From Rebecca billardiae RCC1528 (Eukaryota; Haptophyta), in the NCBI GenBank assembly GCA_965240325.2, contig OZ251239.1:186001-250000 (forward strand): DNA of 64,000 nucleotides. Direction: 5' to 3'. The notes below the pieces were generated by a model. The model did not search any database. It was not told the origin of the DNA and worked only from the letters and a program-made list of their open reading frames with translations. Position 1 is the first letter of the stretch. Each line of letters begins with the position of its first letter. Positions 11,388-21,782 of this stretch are shown here, piece after piece. The position numbers were made by a program, and so were the translations under genes.

Positions 11388-14300
11388 TCACTGCCGCGAG
11401 TGCAGCATGGTGCCAGCAGCACGACGACTGTCGTAGTCATCGTCCCATGCGCGCGGCCGCTGCTGCTCGGCTGCCTCGACTGCCGCGGCGGGGATGACGC
11501 CGCCGTGCCCGCCGCCGTTCGGCGCGCCGGTCGCCGCTCGCGCGCTCACCGCCTGCCTCACCTCGTCCCGCAGCGAGGCGTTCTCGTGCGCCAGCCGCTC
11601 GATCGCGCGCTGCATCGCGTCGAGCCGGCCGTCGATCAGCACGCCGTGCGCGCCCGAGCCGCGCAGCTCGGTGCTGCTCGCGCGCGAGGGCCGGCCGGAG
11701 CGCGCCGCGCGCGGGCGCAGGCCGTCCGGGTCGCGGCCGAACGGCGCGTCCGGCAGCAGCTCCTCCTCCATCTCCGAGCCCATCGCGCTGCTGCGGTGCG
11801 CGCGGGTCGCCTCGCGCTCGAGCGCGGCGCCGTACTGCGTGTTCTTGATCGACGCGCGCACCTCCTGCTCGAGCTCGGGGAAGGAGGTGCGCAGCCGGTC
11901 GAACGAGCGCCTCAGCAGCGCGTGCATGTCCACAAACGTCTGCGCGATCACGTGCGCCGCGGCTCTGTACTCGTCGTTCAGGATTGAGATCTCGCCGAAG
12001 TAGTCGCCGGTGCCCAGGTCCTTGACCACCGTGTACTGCGGGCCGGGCGGCGGCGCGGCCGGCGGCGGCTGCGGCAGCGCCCAGCTGATGCGCGAGCGGC
12101 GCGGCATCGCGGACGGGTCGGCCACCCAGCGCGAGCGGCGCGAGGGACTGCGCGCGCGGCGGCCGCTGGCGGGGAGCGCGAGGCCCGCGCGGAGACCGAG
12201 CGTGCCCACCTCCGTGGGAGCCATGCGCCGCTCGGCCGCGGCCGTGCTCGTGTCGGGCGTCGCGCCGAGCGCGTCCTGCTCCGCGGCGTGCTCACCGTCG
12301 TCATCGCACATCGCGGCGGGCTGGTGGCACGCGCGCGGCGAGACCACACCCGAGCCGCCGCCGTGCGCCGCGCTCAGCTTGCGCCTGAACGCGGTGAGGT
12401 AACTCGCGCTCGAGCGCCGCCGCCCGCCGGCGGGCTGCGTCGCCCCGCCGTGCGCCGCGGGCCCGTGCGGCTGCGCGGCGGAGGGCGAGCGCTCCACCAC
12501 CACGCTCAGCTCCCCCGCCGTGACGAAGTAGAGCGCCCGCCCGGGCGAGCCCTTGACGATCACAATGTCGCCCGCCATGTACAGCTCGCGCTTCAGCTCC
12601 TGCACGGTCGCGGCGATCAGCTGCGACGACGTCGAGTTTGCGAAGAAGGGGACTGCGCGCACGAGGTGGCGGAAGAGGTACATGTGCACGTCCGAGCGGA
12701 GCACCTGCGCCGGCCGCGGCCGCGGGGCGCGGGGCGCGCGGCCGCGCGGAGTGGCGTTCCGGGCGGCGTGGGGCGTGAGGGTGGCCGCGCGGCAGTGCGG
12801 CGGCACGCGCGCGCGGCGCCACTGTGGCCTCGGCCGCGCCGCGCGCGCGCGCGCGCAGTCGCACCGGATTGAGCTCGGTCACCCACGCCTGGTCCAGCTC
12901 GAACGAGCCGTACTTGCCCCACAGGTAGTTGTAGTAGTGCAGGATCCGGGAGCGGATCACCTCGGGCAGCCCGAGCCGGCTCATCGCCGAGCGCGTCGAG
13001 TCGATCTTGGCCTGGTACGCCACGCGCCGCCCGTTGAGCTGCTGAAGGAACATCGTGAGGTCGGAGACGATGATGCCCGCGGTGATCAGGCCGAGCACCA
13101 TCACGAGCGACGACGCGGTGTACTCGGCGCGCGTGAGCATCCCGCGCTGCAGGATCGTCCCCGCGAGCATAAACGACGCGTGGGTAATCAGCAGCTCGTA
13201 TGTGGTGCCCGCTGTGCCGTCCATTAAAAACTCGACCTCGTCGATCCAAGAGGTGTGCCCGTGGCCCTCGGCCTGCACGCGCGCGTGCTCGCTCCGCGCG
13301 AGGATCCACCAGAGGCAGCCTGCGCGCGCGCGGGCGCGCACGCGCGGTGCGTGAGCCGTCGAATCGCGCGCGCCAGCCGGGCCGGCGCGCCGCGCCGGCG
13401 CGCGCGCGCTCGTGCGCCTGGCGCGCAGCGCGCCAGAGCGCGCGGTCGCGCGCGCGGCCACGCACCGACCCAGTGCAGCTGGAGCGCGATGCTGGCGACC
13501 ATCTGCACGAGGCGCAGGTGGACGACGAACGAGGAGTACTGCGAGACGAACGAGCTCAGCCACACGCCACGCAGCGCGTGCACCGCGTGCGTCGCGCCGC
13601 CGCCGACGAACTCGAACGGAAAGGCCAGCAACGCGCGGAGTGTGAGGCCGAGCACCGCGCGCGCGCGGCCGACGCCAAACTGGCCGCCGCCGAGGTTGCG
13701 GTCGAGCACCTCGCCGAGCGTGGTCGACTTGCGCGCGAGCGCCGACGGGCACGAGAGCAGCACCACGACCACGTCCAGCGCCGAGACCAGCAGCGCCAGC
13801 GCGTTGAGCGCGAGGTGGACAAACCCGAACGTCGAGTCGTCGCGGTACCACCGCCAGTCGAACGCGAGGAAGAGGGGGAGCTCGACGAGCGTGTACAGCG
13901 CGACGACGGCGCGCAGCGAGTCCCACACGACGAAGAAGGACGAGCCCTCCACCAGGATCAACCGGCTCAGCCGCTGCCGCCGCGTCTGCCGCGCCTGCTG
14001 CGCGCGCGTGCGCGGCGTCACGTCGCTCTGCTCAGCCGACACGTCGTCCACGCCGCCCATCGCCGAGCCCTTGCGCGTGTAGTGCTCGCGCGCGACGCCG
14101 AGTACGCGCTGGCGCGTCACGTCGATCTCCGCCATCATGCCCTCAAAGTCCACCTCCGTCGTGGTGGTGTGCAGCGCCGCGCGCACGTCGAACCCCTGCA
14201 GCTTCTTGATCGTGCTCGTCATCCGGTCGGATGTGAGTCGCTTGGCGGTGAGCCGCGCGGCGGCGCTGGGCGTGGAGCTGCGGGCTTCGGCAGGTGGTGG

Positions 14301-14390
14301 CGCGAGCGCTTCCGACGAGCGGCTGTCCGCGATCGGGCACTCGGCGGCGGGCTGCTCAGGCGCCTCGCGCCCGCAGGTGGTGCGTGACAT
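11388..14390 (-). CDS. Cyclic-nucleotide-gated/EAG-type ion channel
   Basis: Exons on the minus strand are 14390-13466, 13319-12865 and 12704-11388; phases match, giving 898 residues. The first two exons carry the membrane part: hydrophobic helices around VLILVEGSSFFVVWDSL, LVELPLFLAFDW, LNALALLVSALDVVVVLL and the last helix SLVMVLGLITAGIIVSDLTMF. Exon joining restores the C-linker (ELNPV-LRSDVHMYLFRHLV, VPFF). The C-terminal cyclic-nucleotide-binding fold shows GDIVIVKGSPGRALYFVTAG, then a Pro/Ser/Arg-rich insert of about 150 residues, then GTGDYFGEISILNDEYRAAA, where GE is the ligand-contacting pair of the family. A coiled-coil-like segment (LDAMQRAIERLAHENASLRDEV) lies near the end. It is probably a plasma-membrane or ciliary cation channel. 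I could not identify a classical GYG filter with certainty. Both introns start GTGCG. Confidence 0.85.
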
Positions 14391-14797
14391 TGCGTGGCGA
14401 GTCCTGCAACCGTGAGAGGCTCTCAGAGTCAGAACTGGGCGGGGATTCGCAGGATCTTCTGGTCGTCCTCGTTACGAGGTATGCACGATACTTCCGAACA
14501 GGCACGAGGGCGCCGTACCCGCGTCACCGCTATTTCTCACAAGATGAAGTAAGGAACCGAATTAATTAGCAATAATGATATAGCATGAACTATGATGATG
14601 TTATGGGCCCAATGTTAATTATATCATGATAAAGGATCGTAATGAACCATACCATGATAGTGCTGTACAATGGGAGATACTACTTTATGATAGTATGAGG
14701 AGGTATGAGGATCCTCGATTTTGCCCCCTACCCCCATATCTAATCATGTAAGAGCCGGACGGACGGGTGCGGGTACAAGCAATTATCGTAGCGATCC
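14391..14797. other. AT-richer intergenic region
   Basis: It separates the start of the channel gene (minus) from the FkbM remnant (plus). It has many ATGATA/TATCAT words and no open frame of note. It could hold a divergent promoter. Confidence 0.5.
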
Positions 14798-15906
14798 ATG
14801 GCGGTGCACGACGCGCGCGTTTCGGCCATCGTCGTCATCATCTTTCTCAGCGAGCTGCTCGCCATGGGCCTCGCGGACTCCGTTGACGATGGCATCGACG
14901 TGCCGGCCGGCTTCGTTCGCGCTGACAACTGGCTACCCATGTCTGCCTCGAAACCTTCTGAACCCGCGTGGTCCGCACAGAGTGTTCATGCGCTCGAGTT
15001 TCGCGTGGCCCGCCACGGGAGAGGCGCCCCGTGCCCCACAGCCGACTGCGTAGGTGACACTGCCGCGCTACATCTCTTCTGCCGGAAGCGTGGCGGCGTG
15101 GTGCTCGAGTGGGTGGCCTGGATGGCAGCACGATGAGCGAATCTCTCGCTTTCTCGCGCAGCGTCAAAGGTGTCCGCCGTCTGCTTGTGGAGGGCAACCC
15201 TGAGCACCGCGCCAACCGCACGCGCGCGGTGCAGGCAGGCGCGGTCGGTGTCGCGGCGGCCATCTGCTCGAGCGCGAGCAGCAGCAGCGCGGTCGTGCAC
15301 TACGCGCACAACATGCGCGCGGTGTGGATGGCCGTGTCAGGCATCGTGGAGTTCATGCCCGACAAATATCTCGCGAGATTCTATCCAAACATCCTCCGTG
15401 CCAAGCAGGCGGCCGGGGGCTCGTGGGAGCGCGTGAACTGGACGGCGGTGGAGGCCGCAGAGCGCGCTCACGGCGGCCTGCTCATTCCCGTGCCACGCGT
15501 GCCGCTGCAAGCCATCCTCGATCGTCTCGGCATCGAGCACATCGACCTGGCGATCATTGACACGGAGGGCGCAGAGCTCGATGTGCTCCGCACGCTGGAC
15601 CTGCAGCGCGTGACCGTGGACGTCTTTGCAGTGGAGACTGACCCCAGGTTCCGGACCCCGGCCTACGCCCGGGAAGTGGGCGATCTGATCAACGCATCGT
15701 CGGCGGGCCAGTATGAGTGGTTCTGGGCTCAGCGTGGGCTCAGTTCGTGGTATACACGCAAAGGCTTCACGCCGTCCACGTGCCAAGCTCCCAGTGGCCC
15801 TCACCGCCCGCCCCGTGATGCGCGCTCACGGCCCGGCCGGCCCAGTACGCACCCACTGAGGCGGTCGTCGCACACTGGCAGGGGCAGCGGAAACTTGCTG
15901 CCATGA
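14798..15906 (+). pseudogene. FkbM-type methyltransferase with a -1 frameshift
   Basis: Two adjoining frames make up one gene. The first (ATG 14798, about 110 codons) has a signal-anchor-like start (VSAIVVIIFLSELLAMGLA) and ends with RKRGGVVLEW before running to a stop at 15136. The second carries GGLDGSTMSESLAFSRSVKG, LLVEGNPEHR, HIDLAIIDTEGAELDVLRTL and DVFAVETDPRF, which are SAM-binding and core motifs of the FkbM family. The pattern VxLExGGLDGST is restored if one base is missing near 15108. FkbM enzymes O-methylate sugars. The result is either a recent pseudogene or a one-base sequencing error. A shortened protein could start at ATG 15133 but would lack the first SAM motif. Confidence 0.65.
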
Positions 15907-16525
15907 TGATCGATGATGAGTCAAGGCCCGGCGGGCCTGTGACGGGGTCGTGCGCTCGGACAATCGCTCGCCCGTCGCCGGCTCGGGCAATAAAACTCAA
16001 ATATCATGCGTGCAGCATGAATCGGCGCTCGCTCACCGGTTCGGACAAAACATCAAGCATCATGCGCAGCATGTCGGCGCGGATCGTGGGCCGACCCAGG
16101 GGCTGCAGCTCAGCTGGCGCCAGCCGCACTCTCACTTACGCCGGCTCGGGCCCGAGTTTCGGTCTCGCGGACGCGCTGTCGGCAGTGCCCGGGCGTACTC
16201 GCCACTCGGCCCCGGGACTGCCGACTCGGCCTCGGGCCGACTGCCTGATGACAAGGCCGCCTCCGATGTGCCGTGCTGATGTGGTAGTCCGGCGCTCTCC
16301 GGGCGCAGCGGGCGGGCCGGGCGGCGCATCATAGTAGCACTGAGGGATTAGTGAATAGTGATTATTGATATAGCCATATATATCAGTACGTCAGCTATAT
16401 TATCTCCCTTGAAGAGTCATAGTAGCGTGGCCGCCCACTTGGTCACTCTCGAGACGGGAACTAGCTAGTCTTAGTCTACGGCTACCGTGGCGGCCTGATG
16501 AGGAATTTATCATCATCTGCATCAT

Positions 16526-16585
<60 letters not shown>

Positions 16586-16635
16586 CGACGTGGTATGCAC
16601 TGATATATATATATATACCGATATATATAATAAAC
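15907..16635. other. Intergenic region with TA tract; no supported gene
   Basis: It contains two similar ATCATGCG-CAGCATG phrases near 16003 and 16060 and a TA tract at 16530-16582. The ATATATA stretch near 16610-16630 abuts the left end of repeat copy B. No convincing gene. Confidence 0.5.
16530..16582. repeat. TA dinucleotide microsatellite
   Basis: About 53 bp of alternating TA, 50 bp before repeat copy B. Confidence 0.97.
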
Positions 16636-18015
16636 TGTGCCCTGGCGGGCGGGGGCGTCGGCGGGCCGTGCCAGTGCTGTCGCAATGTTTCATCTGCGGG
16701 TTCGCGTCTTTCCACATTCGCTCGTGGCCGTGGGTGACGGACAGTCGGACCAGTGACACCTGACTGAAGTTCTCCCACTCACGAACGAGTGTACACGTCC
16801 GGCGTGCGCATCAGCGAGGCCCACACCCACGAGGGAATGTGCAGCACGTCGGGCGGGGCGGATAGCCCGTTGCTCCGCGTGAGCGCGGGTACGCGCTGTA
16901 TGTGCCGCATCTCGACCGCGATGGCGTAATCGAGCGCATCGCCGCCGACGAAGCCGCCAGAGTAGATCATGTGCATGTCCTCCTGCCGCCAGCAGAGAGC
17001 GGTCGTCGCGAGGATGCTTGCCGATGTCCGCTCCGGGCATGATGGGCTCGGCGCAGGTCGCGTTGACATTGTACACGGCCGCCACGCTGAGCACGAGCGC
17101 GTTGACGTTCACGCGGTCGTCGCTCTTCGCCTCTTCGACAGGTCTGGCGCCCGCGTGTTCGGCGGCACGAGGAGCTGTTGGTTGTGCGCGCGAGCGCGCA
17201 CAGCGACAGCGTGTGCCTCGCGATCGAGAGTGGGCACGAGCTGCTCACGCAGGCACACGAATCGCATCGCATCCATCACCGGCGTGACGACTTCCGCCTT
17301 GTCCCGCAGCGCCTGCGCCATGGACGAAGATGGCGCGGCGATGTTGCATGCTCGACGTTTCATCTCTCTGCGGATGGCATCACGGGCTTGTCTGTGTCGC
17401 GCTGCGGCGAGGGTCGCCAACTGGCGAAGGCACGGTTGCTGCCACGGCGACAGACACGGGAGGTGCGTCCGCTGCGCGTCGTACGCCGTTGGCGCTGCGC
17501 TTCCGTCGCATTGGTCATCGTCGACGCCGTGCAGGCCGACCGGTGGGCATCGGCTGAGGGACCGCGAGCGACGACTGAGTCCGGTGCGCGGATTCCGGCG
17601 ATCGAGTTCAGAAGGCCGCGCCAAATCTTGCGTCGCGTGCGATGGCGCTTCCCGCCCGCGAGACACCTCGTGATGAGGGCCTTTCCGCACCGAGCCCGAC
17701 GCGCGGCGGTGGATCGCGCGAGGTGGCTGTCGTGCGCAGCGCTTGATGCTATGACCCGTGCGAGCGATCGACGTGCAAGTCGGGCGAGGACCGCCCCAGG
17801 TCGCACGATCGTGTCGACGCGCCAAGCGTCCCTCCAAACGCGTCGACTTTGGGCCCCGTTCGACCTGCAAGCGAGACGACGAGGGCAGCAATCGCGAATC
17901 GGGCGAAAACACGTCTCGGGAGTCCCCGCGCGATGTCCGCGCCGGCGTTGGATCTGGCGCGCGCCGCCCACGCGCTCCGCGCCATCCGGCACCGTTGTTT
18001 TCGGCCGAGCGTGGC
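16636..18015 (-). mobile_element. Dispersed 1.3-1.5 kb repeat, copy B
   Basis: It is colinear with copy A from GTGCCCTGGCGGGCGG on, with scattered substitutions and small indels, but lacks the right-hand GGGGCGGACC end. The minus-strand frame from 17985 keeps the MARSAWAARARSN start and hydrophobic stretch. Further in, LRFVCLREQLVPTLDREAH, VNVNALVLSVAAVYNVNAT, IYSGGFVGGDALDYAIAVEM and HIPSWVWASLM are conserved but in different frames. The right edge lies about 95 bp before the ATG of the glycosyltransferase gene at 18110. Confidence 0.75.
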
Positions 18016-18109
18016 TCTGGGGCCGCCCGGCGGCGGCGGAGGGCGCGCGGTGGAGAAGCGATTTTTGATTGATGTTTCTTTTCTTTGCGCCCGCCATTTC
18101 TTTCAATCC

Positions 18110-21088
18110 ATGGGGCGCCCGGTCATCACCCAGGTCGTGCTGGCTCTGCTCGCGGCCGATGCGACGGCGGCAGATCGCGGGTCCGAGCGGCTCGGCGCTC
18201 TGCGCGCGCGGGTGGAGGGCATATGGAACTCCACGGTGGGTACCGTCGTGATCACGGCAGCGAGCCCGGGCGCATGGCCGGCGACGGCGCCGATCCCGCG
18301 ACCAGCGTCCATGCCCGCATCTGCGAGCAGCACATGCGCGAGCCCCCGGCTTTGGGTGATGATGTCCGGCCACTACCGCTCGTTCTGGCTGACGCAGCAC
18401 ATGCTTGCCTACATCACCGACCGCGCGACCGACGGGTGCTTCTTTGTGGGCGGCTTCTTCAACGACGAGCTCGACAAGCACGCAAGGCTGTCGGGCGAGT
18501 GGCAGGCGCGGATGCGCGGCGCGGGGTACAGCGGGCCCTCCATGGCGGTCGACGCGCTGCTCGCGGACAACCCATTCGGCGGGCGGCTGGCGTACGCGGT
18601 CGCCGCTCGCACCGGTGCACTGGCCGCCTACCCCGACTGCATCACGCTCGGCTGGCACGGCGCGTGGGCGGTGCTGGAGTGGGCGGCCGCGACGCTGCAC
18701 GGCCTGGCTCCGGACCCGAGGGCCCTCGTCTGGCGCACCCGGCCCGACTTTGTGCACGAGGTGCCGTTCAGCCTCGGCCGGCTCGAGGCGTACGTCGCCG
18801 CTGGCCACCTACGGCACGTCGTGCTCGGCGGCGCGGGCACCATGAGGCAGGGAGATTTGTATCTCGTGAGTACGTGGGCGGTGTTCAGGGATGACATCGC
18901 ACAGCCGATCGAGCTGGCGGCGGCCGCGCTGCCCAGGCCGCCGCGCGACGCGTCGGCGCTCCCGCGCGCTGAACGCGCGCGTCTGCTCTTCTGGTGGAAC
19001 CTCGGCCTCGTGAACGGCTGGGGCCGAGGGCGTTCAGTGCGCGCGCGCGGGCCGTGGCCTGGCTTTGAGCAGCTGCTGCGGCGCGGCGGGTGCGCGTGCC
19101 CTGGCGGCGGCGCGCGTTGTGCCCGGCCGTCGTGCCTCGTGCGCGTGCTCGAGGCGGACAACGTGCCAACCCAGCTCATGATCCTCCGCGCGCGCTGGGC
19201 GGTCCATTCGGACCCGCGCGCGTGGCGCAACGTGAGCGACGTGTGGGCGCGATCGGCTGTCGAGCTGGGCAGCGCGGTGCGCGTGTACTGCCCCGCCACC
19301 GATCCGCGCGAGGCTGCGCGCAGCAAGGAGTTGCGGCAGCGGTGGTTCAGCTACGCGTACCAGGCCGAGCCCTTCTACGCGCGCGACGCCAATTTCGGCA
19401 CGTGCTGCGGCGCCGGCTTCTACCGCCGGCGCACGACGACTGCGCTCTCGCCCGAGCTGGTCGGCGAGGCGGGCGAGCGCGCATCGCTGCATGTGTGTGG
19501 CGCGGACAACGAGCTGAGCGCGAACGGGGAGGGCGGGTTTGGAGTCGCGCCGATGGACTGGGCTGCACTCGACGTGTGGGAGCCCACCGCATTCAAGGGC
19601 GGCGAGCGATGCCCGAGCCTGGCGTGCGCGATCAGTGCGGCCGGCGGGCACGCGCCGCGCGCCTCCGCAGCCGCCGGCGCGCGCAACGCGACCGCTCGGC
19701 CGCAGCCGCTTGCTCAGCTTGCGCGCGGGACGAGCGCTCATCTGGCCGGCGCGTTGGGCGCGCCGCGCGCCAGCACAGCGCGCGCCAACGCCGCGCAGGG
19801 CGCTCGCCCGCCGCCCAGCCCGCCGATCACCGACGCCGAGCGCTGGGCGCCCGACTTCGCATCGCCACCAGGGGTAGACCACGGGCCGGCCGTCGAGCGG
19901 CTGCGGCGCTGCTGGCTCGTCCTCGGTGTGATGAGCGTCGTCGAGCGCACGGCGGGCTCAATCAGCGAGCATCCGCCTGCGCAGGGCTTCACGGCGTGGT
20001 TCAGGCGCGCGCAGATCCGGCGCACCTACGCCACGCTCGCCCCCGATGGCGTGTGCGTCGTCTTCGTCCTCGGTCACGGCCGCGACCCCGCCGCGCCGCA
20101 GCTGCCTGACGTGCTCCGCGAGGCGCGCACGCACAAAGACATGGTCTGGCTCGACGCGCCCGACTGGATTGTGTCACGCAAAGCGCTCACGTGGTTCGCG
20201 ACGGCGGAGCGCCGGCTGCCCGGCGCGCAGTTCATCGGCAAGGCGGACGACGACTCGTACGTGCAGCTCCAGCAGCTCGTCTCGGACCTGCGCGCGCTCG
20301 ACACGAGCCGGACGGCGGGCCGCGCGCTCGTCGCACACGTGGTTTTCATCGCCAGCTGGCAGGTGCGGCCGAACGCGACGTCCGCCGCGGAGGGCCGGCT
20401 GTGCGGCTTCGCGGGCGAGATGGACCAGCGCGGCCCGCTCCGCGTGCGCTTGCTGGCCAGCAAGGTCTTCCGCAAGTGGTGCTACACTCCCCCCAGGGAG
20501 TGGCTGCCCGCTCCGAACGTTCTCGGAAGTTTCCCCGCGCCGCTCGGCCCACTGTACCTGCTGAGCACGCCGCTGCTGCGCATCGTCTTCGCGCAGCGCA
20601 ACGTGCACGCCTTCGTGCGCACGCAGCGCTTCGAGGAGAGCTCGATCGAGGACCTCGTCGTCGGCGGACACCTCGTGCACAGGGGGGCGGCGCTCGCGCG
20701 CGCCAACTACACTGTGGGCGAGCTCACGTACACCAAGCTGGTGAATTACGACCACCGGACAATGCAGCGCGACGACCCTGGGACACGCGCCGGTTCGGGC
20801 ACCTCCGTGTACCCGACCAGCTCGTCGTACGTCGTGCATAGCATCAAGGCGCAGTCAACCACCCTGTGGGACGCGGTCCACGCGCAGCTCAGCGCGACCG
20901 CGCAGCCGTGCTTTCCCCTCTTCGAGTTCATTTGGGACGCGCAGCGCAACGTGCTGGCGTACGCGAGCGCCGCGCAGCTCGCGCTGTGGGCGAGCTACTT
21001 CCGCCAGTGCGGGCTTTTCGGCTGCCACGTGCCGCACCGCGCGCACGTGGCCAGGGCGGACGGCGAGCCGCTGCGCCTGCAATGCTGA
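18110..21088 (+). CDS. Two-domain glycosyltransferase (unknown N-terminal domain plus GT31-like domain)
   Basis: 992 residues from the ATG at 18110, which opens a signal-peptide-like start (MGRPVITQVVLALLAADATA). The same frame is open upstream, but that part lies in repeat copy B. The N-terminal half has VMMSGHYRSFWLTQHMLAY near residue 85, FVGGFFNDELD and VWRTRPDFVHEVPF, suggesting a glycosyltransferase fold I cannot assign. The C-terminal third is like beta-1,3-galactosyltransferases (GT31), with VFVLGHG, EARTHKDMVWLD, GKADDDSYVQL near residue 710 (a DxD-type metal/nucleotide-sugar site) and FEESSIEDLVVGG. A Pro/Ala-rich linker separates the halves. It is probably a Golgi enzyme on secreted glycans. 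No intron was seen. Confidence 0.8.
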   Translation: MGRPVITQVVLALLAADATAADRGSERLGALRARVEGIWNSTVGTVVITAASPGAWPATAPIPRPASMPASASSTCASPRLWVMMSGHYRSFWLTQHMLAYITDRATDGCFFVGGFFNDELDKHARLSGEWQARMRGAGYSGPSMAVDALLADNPFGGRLAYAVAARTGALAAYPDCITLGWHGAWAVLEWAAATLHGLAPDPRALVWRTRPDFVHEVPFSLGRLEAYVAAGHLRHVVLGGAGTMRQGDLYLVSTWAVFRDDIAQPIELAAAALPRPPRDASALPRAERARLLFWWNLGLVNGWGRGRSVRARGPWPGFEQLLRRGGCACPGGGARCARPSCLVRVLEADNVPTQLMILRARWAVHSDPRAWRNVSDVWARSAVELGSAVRVYCPATDPREAARSKELRQRWFSYAYQAEPFYARDANFGTCCGAGFYRRRTTTALSPELVGEAGERASLHVCGADNELSANGEGGFGVAPMDWAALDVWEPTAFKGGERCPSLACAISAAGGHAPRASAAAGARNATARPQPLAQLARGTSAHLAGALGAPRASTARANAAQGARPPPSPPITDAERWAPDFASPPGVDHGPAVERLRRCWLVLGVMSVVERTAGSISEHPPAQGFTAWFRRAQIRRTYATLAPDGVCVVFVLGHGRDPAAPQLPDVLREARTHKDMVWLDAPDWIVSRKALTWFATAERRLPGAQFIGKADDDSYVQLQQLVSDLRALDTSRTAGRALVAHVVFIASWQVRPNATSAAEGRLCGFAGEMDQRGPLRVRLLASKVFRKWCYTPPREWLPAPNVLGSFPAPLGPLYLLSTPLLRIVFAQRNVHAFVRTQRFEESSIEDLVVGGHLVHRGAALARANYTVGELTYTKLVNYDHRTMQRDDPGTRAGSGTSVYPTSSSYVVHSIKAQSTTLWDAVHAQLSATAQPCFPLFEFIWDAQRNVLAYASAAQLALWASYFRQCGLFGCHVPHRAHVARADGEPLRLQC

Positions 21089-21231
21089 GCAGGCAGCTAG
21101 GCAGAGTGATTATTCTGGGCTCGTCGTCAGATGGTCGCGGTCCGGTCAGTATATATATGCTACTATACAGCACTCATCGGGCTCACATCGCGCGCAAACG
21201 GCGCAAAGCAGTAGCAGCCCGAGTAGTACTA

Positions 21232-21232
<1 letters not shown>

Positions 21233-21269
<37 letters not shown>

Positions 21270-21281
21270 GCTCTCTCTCTA
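21233..21281. repeat. CT microsatellite
   Basis: About 48 bp of CT repeats with one AG interruption, 145 bp beyond the glycosyltransferase stop. Confidence 0.95.
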
Positions 21282-21533
21282 AGTAGGCGGCCCGTCACGC
21301 CGTCCTGTCGTCGATCCACGACTCCACGACTCACGAGGCACGAGCAGTGCCATCAGCTTGACGAGTAACCGTGCCAGTGACTGTGCCAAGCTCCCGGCAG
21401 TGGGGCCTCAGTGAGTCAGTGGCGGCAGTCCGGGGCCCTCCATCCGAGGCCTGACGTGACCGCCCGCCCAGTCGGATACGCGCCACGACGGCCCCGGCCG
21501 GCCTAGTTACTCGCACCCACTGACGAGGCGTGC

Positions 21534-21782
21534 GACACTTGCCGTCGCTGGCAGTCTCAGTGCCGCCATCGCTTCTCGTCAGGCAGTCAGGCACTGAGAC
21601 TGCCAGCGACGGCAAGTGTCAGAGTCGTGCCGCCATCGGTTCTCGTCAGGCAGTCAGGCACTGAGACTGCCAGCGACGGCAAGTGTCAGAGTCGTGCCGC
21701 CATCGCTTCTCGTCAGGCAGTCAGGCACTGAGACTGCCAGCGACGGCAAGTGTCAGAGTCGTGCCGCCATCGGTTCTCGTCA
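21534..21782. repeat. 67-bp tandem repeat with a leading 30-bp inverted copy
   Basis: A 67-bp unit starting GCCGCCATCGSTTCTCGTC begins near 21562, 21629, 21696 and 21763 (the last partial). Units alternate C and G at one position. The segment at 21534-21563 is the exact reverse complement of 21591-21620, forming a 30-bp stem with a 27-nt loop. The array overlaps the last codons of the neighbouring F-box/RCC1 gene, whose C-terminus (RTDGGTTLTLAVAGSLSA) is encoded by it. Confidence 0.9.

Noticed and set aside
17849-18109. Extended N-terminus of the glycosyltransferase
   Set aside because: The extension lies mostly in repeat copy B and is low quality; the ATG at 18110 begins a signal peptide.
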